DNA from: JBHAEC01 sp041855385
GTDB taxonomy: Bacteria; Bacillota; Negativicutes; Veillonellales; Veillonellaceae
DNA: 9,412 nucleotides
Direction of reading: 5' to 3'
Assembly: GCA_041855385.1 (NCBI GenBank)
Contig: JBHAEC010000056.1
Location: 1 to 9,412 of the forward strand
Both the position numbers and the translations under genes were made by a program. The notes under the pieces are model-generated. The model was given only the letters and a program-made list of their open reading frames with translations. It was not told where the DNA came from and searched no databases. Position 1 is the stretch's first letter; every line of letters starts with the position of its first letter. Shown piece by piece: positions 1 to 6,814 of the stretch.

Positions 1-13
1 CAGGAGGATGTGA

Positions 14-439
14 ATGACGTCAAAAGAATATCTCAGTCAAATTCGTCATATCGATATGTCACTACGTACAAAAGAGAGGGAACTGTTTAAGCTACGACAA
101 GATGTATGTTGCCTACAGTCCATGGATTTTAGCAAAGACCGTATTTCCGGTGGTACGCCTATGACGTTTGCTGATAAAGTGGCCAAACTGAACGATATAA
201 TGGTCGAGCTTAATGCGGAATGGGATAGACTGATTGCTTTGCGAGAAGACGCCAGGATTAAGATTATGGCAATGCCTGATGCAACGTTACGCACCGTTTT
301 GATTGAGCGGTATATCAATGTCAAACGGTGGGAACAGATTGCCTGCGAGATGAACTATACGTATCGCAGAGTGATTCAGCTTCATGGAGACGCATTGAAA
401 GAATTCGATAAAGCATTTCCTATTTTTTCACTATCTTGA
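14..439 (+). CDS. DUF1492/ArpU-type phage late transcription regulator
   Basis: A 141-residue protein with AGGAGG at 2-7, six bases before the ATG. The first two thirds are charged and helical (probably coiled coil, about residues 1-85). The last third (about residues 92-135) reads as a sigma-70 region-4-like helix-turn-helix: a run around LIERYINVKRWEQIACEM followed by YTYRRVIQLHGDALKEF. This plan is typical of the DUF1492/ArpU/RinA-like proteins that end the early or middle region of Gram-positive prophages and activate the late operon just downstream. Its position directly before terminase genes fits that role. The stop codon lies inside a candidate promoter and inverted repeat (429-451), so the protein may act at a site overlapping its own gene end. 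The family call is from recognition of pattern and context; the DNA target is inferred. Confidence 0.8.
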   Translation: MTSKEYLSQIRHIDMSLRTKERELFKLRQDVCCLQSMDFSKDRISGGTPMTFADKVAKLNDIMVELNAEWDRLIALREDARIKIMAMPDATLRTVLIERYINVKRWEQIACEMNYTYRRVIQLHGDALKEFDKAFPIFSLS

Positions 440-451
440 CATGATATAGTG
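429..451 (+). promoter_or_regulatory. Candidate late promoter with inverted repeat
   Basis: CACTAT (429-434) and ATAGTG (446-451) are inverted arms around an 11-base centre. The right arm overlaps TGaTATAGT (442-450), an extended -10 element with five of six matches to TATAAT. At 17-base spacing the -35 position (422-427) is only attttt. A TTGACA occurs at 436-441 but is too close to serve as the -35 of this box. A good -10 without a -35, next to a dyad and directly after a sigma-like regulator gene, suggests an activator-dependent promoter. The role is inferred. Confidence 0.4.
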
Positions 452-496
452 TAGATGTGAAAAGTGGCTAAGTTTTCATGGTATCCCCTCTTTATA

Positions 497-534
497 AAAG
501 GCATCCGTTTCGGCGGGTGTCTTTGTCGTTTTAA
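497..534 (+). terminator. Rho-independent terminator after the regulator
   Basis: The arms 497-507 and 514-524 pair over about 11 bases with two G-U pairs, around a six-base loop (tttcgg). The 3' side is T-rich (ttt, then gtcgtttt). It would stop transcription from the regulator gene or from the candidate late promoter before the 588 gene. Confidence 0.6.
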
Positions 535-551
535 TTTGCCTTTAGTTAGGG

Positions 552-557
552 TATAAT
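552..557 (+). promoter_or_regulatory. Candidate -10 box of the 588-1949 cassette
   Basis: A perfect TATAAT lies 31 bases before the start codon and downstream of the 497-534 terminator. No convincing -35 is seen at 16-18 bases upstream; the area is simply T-rich. If used, it would give the two-gene cassette its own expression independent of the late operon, as for genes expressed in the lysogen. Confidence 0.4.
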
Positions 558-587
558 TGAAACAAATACATTTTTAGGGGGACGAAC

Positions 588-1475
588 ATGACAACGAAAC
601 AAACAACAGTACGAATCCATTACTATTTTGTTAAATTTTGTAATGACTTCACAAGGGATGCTGTAGAAATCGGCATAGATCGAGAAAAACGTCTGGAAAT
701 GTTATTGCGTGAATTAGATGAAACGCCGGTTATGGAAAGAGTCTATTCCCCCAATAATAATATTCATAATGAAATACGGTTGCAAAATATTTCTAAGCGT
801 AAAGATCGATACTGGATTTTAAATTTTGTAAAAGTAAGAGATGATGTATCTCCAGGAAAAGTAAATGGCCTAGGTGAGTTTAATCAAATTGAACTTGGTT
901 CTGATGAGTATGTAGGAGAAGACATGACGGTTATTTACGATCCGGAAACATGTATATTGGCAGCACAACGTAACTTTTATAGCGTAAGTGTTGAAAAAGT
1001 TTGTGACTACTTTAATAAAATGCAGGAAGTAAAAAATATCCCAGGGTCATTTGATTTTGAAATGTTGATTGAGAGTGACCGTTGTTTGCCGGAAGATTGT
1101 CTTATTAGAAGTGTAGAGGTGTCTTGCTATGATTTAAGTGGCGGAACTGTTGAAGAGGTGTTACGAAATGAAGATAGTTTTGGGGCCAAGCAGGTAAAGT
1201 TAGTTATAAGTGTTGGTAGCAGGAGGAAGGATGCCGGGTTAGCTAGCTCTATCCGTGATTACATTAAACCGTTTTTTGGACGTGCAAGCACTACCAACTT
1301 AAAAGTTAAGTATAAGGAAACAGAGAATAGCCTTGTAAGCGAAATTGATTTTGTCAACGCAAGATTAGAAAGTAAGATATCTTTGATGCATTCTAGAGAC
1401 AACCCTGTTTCTCATAAACGGATATACACAGAAATGTTGCCAGTAGTAGAGCAAGTAATAAATAATTTGGGGTGA
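588..1475 (+). CDS. Accessory protein of unknown function, DUF6731-like
   Basis: A 295-residue soluble protein with no signal peptide or membrane segment, starting at ATG after AGGGGG (576-581). I do not recognise an enzyme motif. A central stretch (about residues 98-130), with IELGSDEYVGEDMTVIYD then ILAAQRN, resembles what I remember of DUF6731 proteins of Bacillota; this is from memory and unverified. The N-terminal half looks like mixed alpha/beta, and the C-terminal half (about 170-295) has alternating charged and hydrophobic strands and a helical tail. The gene is AT-rich: a hand count of 781-840 gives 16 G+C in 60, against 30 in 60 for 7741-7800 in the capsid gene. It sits between two terminators with its own TATAAT box, and it is followed after six bases by a membrane-protein gene, so the two are probably translated together. 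Such insertions between regulator and terminase are often morons. A defence or superinfection-exclusion role is possible but not shown. Confidence 0.55.
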   Translation: MTTKQTTVRIHYYFVKFCNDFTRDAVEIGIDREKRLEMLLRELDETPVMERVYSPNNNIHNEIRLQNISKRKDRYWILNFVKVRDDVSPGKVNGLGEFNQIELGSDEYVGEDMTVIYDPETCILAAQRNFYSVSVEKVCDYFNKMQEVKNIPGSFDFEMLIESDRCLPEDCLIRSVEVSCYDLSGGTVEEVLRNEDSFGAKQVKLVISVGSRRKDAGLASSIRDYIKPFFGRASTTNLKVKYKETENSLVSEIDFVNARLESKISLMHSRDNPVSHKRIYTEMLPVVEQVINNLG

Positions 1476-1481
1476 TGATAA

Positions 1482-1949
1482 GTGAAATGGTTACGGTATT
1501 GTTGGGAGACTAAAAAGATTGCTTTACTTATTACGGTTCTGCTTGCTTTCTTTGTTTGTTATAGCTCAACGGTGTTTGATGGTGATGGTTCTAGGCTTTC
1601 TCTTATTACCGTCATTATTACTATCGTTACTATTATTATCGGTTTTGCTACCGCCTCTTTAGCTTTATTGATTGGCGTTGTAGATAAAGCAATTATGCAA
1701 AGAATAAGGAACCGAAATGTACTAGAAGATTTGATATATCATTTTAAAGACCTCTTGTATAATGGTGGAATTGTTATTTTGATTGCTATTATTATGACGC
1801 TTTACGATAGCACAGAATTACCAACCTTTGTATTCCTAGCATTTAAATTTTTATTTTTGTTTTTTACTTTTTTTAGCCTGTATTGTACGGCTAGATTAAT
1901 AAATATAATGATGGGATTGTTTAGGCGATTGCTTCTAGAGAACAAATAA
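1482..1949 (+). CDS. Small four-helix membrane protein, partner of the 588 gene
   Basis: A 155-residue integral membrane protein. Hydrophobic segments lie at about residues 12-31, 41-66, 94-110 and 116-145. A basic N-terminus (MKWLRYCWETKK) and a basic C-terminal tail (FRRLLLENK) both suggest cytoplasmic ends. A charged stretch of about 27 residues (67-93, with KAIMQRIRNRN) separates helices 2 and 3. The start is GTG, six bases after the previous stop, with GGGGTGAT (1469-1476) as ribosome site, so it overlaps the end of the upstream gene and the two are probably coupled. I do not recognise the family. A soluble protein paired with a small multi-pass membrane protein recalls two-gene abortive-infection or exclusion systems in which the membrane protein senses infection or acts as effector; this is analogy only. 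It is not a holin by position, since holins lie after the tail genes and are usually shorter. Confidence 0.6.
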   Translation: MKWLRYCWETKKIALLITVLLAFFVCYSSTVFDGDGSRLSLITVIITIVTIIIGFATASLALLIGVVDKAIMQRIRNRNVLEDLIYHFKDLLYNGGIVILIAIIMTLYDSTELPTFVFLAFKFLFLFFTFFSLYCTARLINIMMGLFRRLLLENK

Positions 1950-1955
1950 TTTACG

Positions 1956-1981
1956 AGCACTCACGTTGTGGGTGCTTTTTT
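1956..1981 (+). terminator. Rho-independent terminator closing the accessory cassette
   Basis: The arms 1956-1964 and 1968-1976 form a nine-base stem (one G-U pair) with a GTT loop, followed by a T run to 1981. It lies between the membrane-protein stop and the terminase small-subunit ribosome site, so it insulates the cassette from the packaging genes unless read through. Confidence 0.8.
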
Positions 1982-2004
1982 CATGCCTGAAAGGAGGTGA
2001 TTAC

Positions 2005-2436
2005 GTGACGCCTAAGCGGGAGAAATTCTGCGTGGAGTATTTAATTGATTTGAACGGCACGCAAGCGGCGATTAGAGCTGGATATTCTGAACGAACAGCT
2101 AAAAGTATTGGGCAAAGGTTATTGACTTTTGTTGACATTCAAAATCGCATAAAAGAACTTCGCAAAAAAGAATTTAAGAAGCGGATTATGGCGGCTGAAG
2201 AGGTTGAGGCTTTGCTTGCAGATATCGCAAGAGGAGAGACGGAAGAAGAGGTTGTCGTAACGGTCGGTGTTGGAAAAGGATACTCAGTGGCACAAAAAGT
2301 AGTTAAGCGGGTCTCAGAAAAAGAACGCTTAAAGGCTCTTGAGCTTATTGGTAAACGTAATCAACTCTTTGTTGAAAAATTGCAAGTAGATGTAGAGGCT
2401 TTACCGATCATTGTGGAGGATATTCCGGATGAGTAA
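2005..2436 (+). CDS. Phage terminase small subunit
   Basis: A 143-residue DNA-recognition subunit of the packaging motor (Terminase_2/XtmA-like). The N-terminal part shows the usual pattern of this family: KREKFCVEYLIDLNGTQAAI, then RAGYSERTAKSIGQRLL, a helix-turn-helix used to bind the packaging site. The C-terminal half carries charged helices (about 55-125) expected for oligomerisation and contact with the large subunit. I chose the GTG at 2005 because AAGGAGGTGA (1991-2000) stands at correct distance. A reading from 1966 would begin inside the terminator hairpin and add 13 residues with no family resemblance. The gene overlaps the large-subunit start by eight bases. Confidence 0.9.
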   Translation: MTPKREKFCVEYLIDLNGTQAAIRAGYSERTAKSIGQRLLTFVDIQNRIKELRKKEFKKRIMAAEEVEALLADIARGETEEEVVVTVGVGKGYSVAQKVVKRVSEKERLKALELIGKRNQLFVEKLQVDVEALPIIVEDIPDE

Positions 2437-3676
2437 AATTGGACTAAGCCAAGTAGTAGCTAAAAGTTTTTATAAGGCCTATCACGACATTAGGCGTCAC
2501 ACATATACACATTATTGGTTTAAAGGCGGCCGCGGCTCAACGAAGTCATCCTTTTTGTCATTAATGATTGTGTTGATGATGATGAAAGAAGCGAATAGGC
2601 ACGCTATTGTGTTTCGCAAAGTGGGCGCTTTTTTAGCCGATTCTGTATTTGCACAACTGTTATGGGCAATTGATACGCTAGGCGTAAGTGCCTACTGGGA
2701 TGTAAAAAAAAGTCCGTTAAAGCTTACGTATAAAGGAAACGGCAACACCATATTCTTTCGCGGGGTGGATGACCCGTTGAAATCAAAATCCATTAAATCA
2801 CCGAAAGGTTATTTTGCGTATATATGGTTTGAAGAATTGGCCGAGTTTGGCGGAATGGATGAGATAAACACTGTGCTTCAATCGGTTATGCGTGGCGGCT
2901 CTGATTTTTGGTGCTTCTATTCATATAACCCACCTGAAAGCATAAAGTCGTGGGTAAATCAAGAAGCAGTCATGGAACGTCCGGACAAGGCAGTGTACCA
3001 CTCTACCTATTTAGATGTGCCGAGTGAGTGGCTCGGTGAAGCGTTTATCACTGAAGCCGAGACCATGAAGGCTTTAAAGCCCGAGAAATATAAGTGGCAG
3101 TATTTAGGAGAACCAACGGGTACAGGCGGTGAAATCTTTAGGAATGTTAGCGCGTTGCGAATGAGTGATGAGCTTATTGCTTCTTTTGACAGAATAAAGG
3201 CCGGTTTGGACTTCGGGTGGAGTATTGACCCTTTGGCTTATGTAGAATTCCACCATGACGCAAAAAAGAAGGATTTATATATCTATCATGAGTATGTTGG
3301 GCTCCATATTTCCAATAACAATATCGCGCAGCATATCAAAAGCAGGAATCTGAATGTGACTGTGAAAGCAGATAGTGCGGAGCAACGGACTATCTCCGAC
3401 ATCCGCTCATACGGGGTTCGCATTCAAGGGGCGATAAAAGGCCCCGGTTCCGTTCGCAAGACCATGCGTCAACTCACGGACGACGTTTACAACATTTATA
3501 TTGATCCTGTGCGCTGTCCGAATGCGTGGCGTGAATTTACAGGGTACGAATTGGATAGAGATAGGAACGGGAATTTTAAAACAGAATACCCGGACCGTGA
3601 TAATCATACTATTGACGCCGTTCGCTATGGTATGGATGAAAGTGCCATTCAAGCAAAACGAGCTAATATTTACTAG
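2429..3676 (+). CDS. Phage terminase large subunit (PBSX/Terminase_3 type)
   Basis: The 415-residue ATPase and nuclease of the DNA-packaging motor. The ATPase half has a Walker A variant GGRGSTKSS (residues 33-41), a Walker B with catalytic glutamate IWFEE (132-136) and a coupling-motif region around CFYSYNPPES. The RNase H-like nuclease half starts near KAGLDFGWS. Candidate metal-binding acidic residues are D261 (LDFGW), D315 (KADSAEQ) and D396 (HTIDAVRY). Length and motif order fit a complete, active protein of the PBSX xtmB/SPP1 gp2 group. The ATG at 2429 was chosen because GGAGG (2415-2419) precedes it by nine bases; an upstream TTG at 2411 is in frame but has no better ribosome site. It is translationally coupled to the small subunit. 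Confidence 0.95.
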   Translation: MSKIGLSQVVAKSFYKAYHDIRRHTYTHYWFKGGRGSTKSSFLSLMIVLMMMKEANRHAIVFRKVGAFLADSVFAQLLWAIDTLGVSAYWDVKKSPLKLTYKGNGNTIFFRGVDDPLKSKSIKSPKGYFAYIWFEELAEFGGMDEINTVLQSVMRGGSDFWCFYSYNPPESIKSWVNQEAVMERPDKAVYHSTYLDVPSEWLGEAFITEAETMKALKPEKYKWQYLGEPTGTGGEIFRNVSALRMSDELIASFDRIKAGLDFGWSIDPLAYVEFHHDAKKKDLYIYHEYVGLHISNNNIAQHIKSRNLNVTVKADSAEQRTISDIRSYGVRIQGAIKGPGSVRKTMRQLTDDVYNIYIDPVRCPNAWREFTGYELDRDRNGNFKTEYPDRDNHTIDAVRYGMDESAIQAKRANIY

Positions 3677-3688
3677 GAAGGAGTTTGC

Positions 3689-5041
3689 ATGAGACAGCAT
3701 AATCGAAACTACGCACTGCTTTTAAATGCGTATCTCGGAAACGGTATGTTTGAACATGGCGGGGGTTTAGTTCGGCACGATAGAGAAAGTGACACATCGT
3801 ATCGCAAGCGCCAAGAAATGGCTTATTATCTAAATCACACAGGGCCTATCGTGAATGCATCGGTAGACCCTATTTTCAAAGACGACATCAAACGCGAATA
3901 CGCTAATAGTGATTTGTTTGCGGCGTTTTACGAAAACGTAGACGGGCGCCACAGTAGCTTGCAAGACTTTATACGCAGAAATGCTTATATGGCCAAATTA
4001 TTCGGTGCCTTATACATCATCGTTGACAACGCGGCGGAAGTCTTTGACGACGACATTATCAATGTACAAGAAGGGAGGTATCCGTTTCTTCGGGCGGTGT
4101 ATCCTAGTGACGTAGTTGAATGGGAATTTGACGAAGTGGGGCACTTAGCAAAATTCGCATTTCACGTAAGACAAAAAAACTCTGAGAAAGGCGTCGATAT
4201 TAAAAAGCATGTGTGGACGAATGAAACCTTCGCAATATACTCTTTCAACGACAAGTTAGAATCACTTACACCTAATCCACTTGCTAAAATTCCTGTAGTG
4301 ACGTGGTACGGAAGGTCCACGGACCCTATACAGCTAAAGCCTGTATCAGAATACCTATCTATCGCACAGACGAATTTCCATGTATATCAGCTTTGTTCCT
4401 ACCTAACACAGCTAATGCAGCAGCAGACATTTAATATTCTTACCATGCCCGATCCAGGGAATGAACGCGACATTACCATTGGCGTAAATAATGTGTTGAC
4501 TTATCCGGTTGATGCTACGCATACCCCTTCGTTCATTGCGCCAGACAGCGGACCGGCAACCATGTTGCTTGAGATTATCGATAAACTCATTAAGGAAATG
4601 TACCGCATGAGCGGCGTAGATGCCGTGGTGGGCGTGCAGGAATCAAAAAGCGGCGTTGCGAAGCAGTGGGATTTTGAACGAACTAATCAGAGGCTAGCGG
4701 ACTTTGCCGTTCAATGCGAACAAGCGGAATACGCTATCATCGCACTATTTGAAGAATGGACAGGAGTCAAGACAAATTACTCTTGCGAATATCCACGAGA
4801 CTTTAAGATTAATGATGTGGCAGACAGTTTAGCACAAGCACAGCAGGCAATTGACCTCAATGTGAATAGCAAGACATTTAAGCTTGAGATCGTGCGTAAG
4901 ATTTTGAGTACTTATATGGCTAACATTGCACCAGAGGTCTATGAGGCTATTGTGGCGGAAGTCGAAACGGCGGCAGATGTAATTGAGCAGGCACAAGGCA
5001 ATCTAGGCGGTGGAGCTAATGACGATCCAGGAGACGATTAA
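3689..5041 (+). CDS. Phage portal protein
   Basis: A 450-residue protein expected to form the dodecameric ring at one vertex of the head, through which DNA enters and leaves. The ribosome site AAGGAG (3678-3683) sits five bases before the ATG. Portal-like features include an N-terminal segment that begins with RNYALLLNAYLGNGMF and a beta-rich wing (about 85-210). A long helical stem region holds the conserved-looking MSGVDAVVGVQ (from residue 307) and KSGVAKQWDFERTNQRL. The C-terminal crown is acidic and glycine-rich (GGGANDDPGDD). Position between large terminase and MuF protein supports an SPP1 gp6-like portal, although the length is on the short side and the exact portal subfamily (gp6-like or DUF4055-like) cannot be settled by eye. 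The end overlaps the next gene by about 23 bases. Confidence 0.85.
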   Translation: MRQHNRNYALLLNAYLGNGMFEHGGGLVRHDRESDTSYRKRQEMAYYLNHTGPIVNASVDPIFKDDIKREYANSDLFAAFYENVDGRHSSLQDFIRRNAYMAKLFGALYIIVDNAAEVFDDDIINVQEGRYPFLRAVYPSDVVEWEFDEVGHLAKFAFHVRQKNSEKGVDIKKHVWTNETFAIYSFNDKLESLTPNPLAKIPVVTWYGRSTDPIQLKPVSEYLSIAQTNFHVYQLCSYLTQLMQQQTFNILTMPDPGNERDITIGVNNVLTYPVDATHTPSFIAPDSGPATMLLEIIDKLIKEMYRMSGVDAVVGVQESKSGVAKQWDFERTNQRLADFAVQCEQAEYAIIALFEEWTGVKTNYSCEYPRDFKINDVADSLAQAQQAIDLNVNSKTFKLEIVRKILSTYMANIAPEVYEAIVAEVETAADVIEQAQGNLGGGANDDPGDD

Positions 5042-6503
5042 TGCCTTTGAGAAATACATTAAAGAGCTTCTTGCAAAAGGCTATTCTGCAGAAAAAGCCG
5101 TGAAGAAAGCCTACAAGAAATACCCTGTTATGGATGCGGTCTACAAGGAGACGATGGCATCTCTTCATGTAGCCGTAGAAGAAGGCTACGAAGGGCCGTT
5201 ACCAAAGGGGCTCGTGGCAGAGGCAATACAGTTGTCTTGGGCACCGGATGGGCTCACGCTATCGGATCGAACGACGAAGGGTAATGCAGCCGTTATAGCT
5301 ATGGCCAAGAGCACAATCGATATAGCCATGCGAAAGAATACGGCTAGAACGGAACTCACAAAAAAACTTTTCGACGGATATGGTAGTCGTGGTATACTGC
5401 CAACGCAGGATATTCCTCAGTTTATGGATAAACTCGCTAGCCTTGGTAGATCAGGCTATAACGATGAAGAATTGCGAGCAGCTATACGGACTGCAGAACG
5501 CAACATTAAGCAGTTAAACACAAGAGGCCTTCAAGCTGCCTATGCCACGATGGTAGATGCTGTGAAGCAAGGTAACGAAAAAGCCCTTACAAAAGCGGTC
5601 TATGTGGCTACGCAAGAGCAAATGCGGTATTTAGCGGACCGTATTGCCAGAACCGAAAGGGCAAGAGCTTATTATGACGGATTTATGGCGAAATGGGCGA
5701 GTGACACTGATGTAGTTGCTTTTAAATGGTGTCTTAGCAGTCGTCATCCTGTGCACGACATATGTGACTTGTACGCAAAAGCCGATTTATACGGATTAGG
5801 TGAAGGTATTTTTCCTAAAGATAAAGTACCAATGCTACCGGCGCATCCACATTGTATGTGTAGGTTAAAACCTATTTTTGAAGGACAACTCAAGGATACT
5901 AAACCAAAGGATAATGTGGAGAAAGGCGGAAAGGCATTCATCGATACTCTTACTGTCCGTGAGAAAGAACATTTGCTTGGTGTGTTTAGCTACAAGGAAG
6001 TCGATAGCGGTAAAGTGAGTTGGAGAGAGAAGGCTAGAGGGTACACCGAGAAGAAACTAGTTAGTAGAATTGATTCGGGGGCTGTTAGTGGAGCGTTGAA
6101 TGATAAAAATGATCCATGGCAGGAAAGAAGGGAACGTCATGCTACCATGTACTACGAAACGCTTCGGCGAAGTAACCAAGAGTATATTATAAAAATACTT
6201 AGTGAAAGAGCTAATATGCGAAAAGCATCTGTCGAAAAAGTACTTGCGCATGTTTTGCACAACAAGTATAATCTAGATAAAGGATATGGTTATTTTGACC
6301 CAAGCTACGACATGAGCTTATCTTTCCAAAGGTTATTAGCTACAAATCAAAATGCCATCAAGTCGCAAGATTTTGTTATGTTAAAACATGAGCGTTTGGA
6401 GTATGAATTGATGAATCGTTATAAAAAAGACTATAAAACCGCACATGATTTAGCGAATAAAAAACATAACTATGAAAGGTTTTATGTGAAAAAGAAGGTG
6501 TAA
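5019..6503 (+). CDS. MuF-domain minor head protein with toxin-like C-terminal extension
   Basis: A 494-residue protein. Residues 1-200 are helical. A MuF/SPP1 gp7 domain follows: RIARTERARAYYDGF (208-222), C238, C249, then the classical end motif PAHPHCMCRLKPI with H276, C279 and C281. MuF proteins attach near the portal and may travel inside the head. SPP1 gp7 ends soon after this motif, but here about 205 more residues follow. The tail begins with a low-complexity linker (KDTKPKDNVEKGG) and a compact C-terminal domain (about 370-494) with H374, HVLHNKYNL (411-419), YFDPSYDMSLSFQRL (425-439), LKHERLEYELM (455-465) and TAHDLANKKHNYERF (474-488). From memory this resembles C-terminal toxin domains shared with other secreted polymorphic toxins; the enzymatic activity is unknown. 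A small gene two bases downstream looks like the immunity partner. The start is ATG 5019 after GGTGGAG; an in-frame GTG at 5010 is an alternative. Confidence 0.8.
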   Translation: MTIQETINAFEKYIKELLAKGYSAEKAVKKAYKKYPVMDAVYKETMASLHVAVEEGYEGPLPKGLVAEAIQLSWAPDGLTLSDRTTKGNAAVIAMAKSTIDIAMRKNTARTELTKKLFDGYGSRGILPTQDIPQFMDKLASLGRSGYNDEELRAAIRTAERNIKQLNTRGLQAAYATMVDAVKQGNEKALTKAVYVATQEQMRYLADRIARTERARAYYDGFMAKWASDTDVVAFKWCLSSRHPVHDICDLYAKADLYGLGEGIFPKDKVPMLPAHPHCMCRLKPIFEGQLKDTKPKDNVEKGGKAFIDTLTVREKEHLLGVFSYKEVDSGKVSWREKARGYTEKKLVSRIDSGAVSGALNDKNDPWQERRERHATMYYETLRRSNQEYIIKILSERANMRKASVEKVLAHVLHNKYNLDKGYGYFDPSYDMSLSFQRLLATNQNAIKSQDFVMLKHERLEYELMNRYKKDYKTAHDLANKKHNYERFYVKKKV

Positions 6504-6505
6504 GA

Positions 6506-6739
6506 ATGGTTACTTTAAAATTAATAAGGCTTACAGATGAAGAAGTTATTTATGAATATCACCCTGAAGATAGGGAGATTTTTGGAGTTATTTCTTTTAA
6601 TCGAATTACTAAAGAACCAACACTATTAAAAGATGATGAGGAATATAAAAGCGATTATCGATGTCACGCTTATCGCAGAATAAGAGACTATGACGGACAT
6701 AACGATTTCCCTGAAACGGGTTTAGTCGCATGGTATTAA
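6506..6739 (+). CDS. Small acidic protein, probable immunity partner of the MuF toxin
   Basis: A 77-residue soluble, acidic protein starting at ATG two bases after the MuF stop, with AAGAAGGTG (6492-6500) as ribosome site. It has beta-rich sequence (VTLKLIRLTDEEVIYEYHPE, then IFGVISFNRITKEP) and a helical end (YRCHAYRRIRDY, then FPETGLVAWY). I recall similar small proteins with a terminal MVAWY-like ending next to toxin genes in Bacillota, but cannot verify this. It is clearly AT-rich (17 G+C in 60 at 6541-6600, hand count), unlike the capsid gene. No structural-gene role is expected for such a protein in this position of an SPP1-like head cassette. The tight spacing behind a toxin-like domain and the terminator right after it support an immunity function. 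An unrelated small accessory protein is the alternative. Confidence 0.6.
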   Translation: MVTLKLIRLTDEEVIYEYHPEDREIFGVISFNRITKEPTLLKDDEEYKSDYRCHAYRRIRDYDGHNDFPETGLVAWY

Positions 6740-6766
6740 ACCGCTTACTTGGGTAGGCGGTTTTTT
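6740..6766 (+). terminator. First of two tandem rho-independent terminators
   Basis: A nine-base stem (6740-6748 with 6753-6761, one G-U pair), TTGG loop, then six Ts (6761-6766). It starts one base after the stop codon of the 77-residue gene. Confidence 0.85.
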
Positions 6767-6785
6767 CGTACCCTAATTTAATAAC

Positions 6786-6814
6786 AAAGCCTTGTACATT
6801 GTACAGGGCTTTTT
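6786..6814 (+). terminator. Second tandem rho-independent terminator
   Basis: A twelve-base stem (6786-6797 with 6801-6812, one G-U pair) and an ATT loop, ending in a T run (6810-6814). The A-rich left flank could also let it work weakly from the other strand. Together with 6740-6766 it separates the MuF/immunity pair from the scaffold and capsid genes. Confidence 0.85.

Noticed and set aside
1482..1949. Holin identity for the small membrane protein
   Set aside because: It lies before the terminase, is paired with a soluble gene, has no endolysin neighbour and shows four hydrophobic segments with a long charged loop.
1966..2004. Upstream extension of the terminase small subunit from a TTG at 1966
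   Set aside because: It would start inside the terminator hairpin with no ribosome site; GTG 2005 has AAGGAGGTGA at proper distance and gives the usual family N-terminus.
3407..3700. Open frames on the - strand and in a second + frame over the terminase end
   Set aside because: They lie within the well-supported terminase nuclease domain, lack ribosome sites and resemble nothing; they are shadows.
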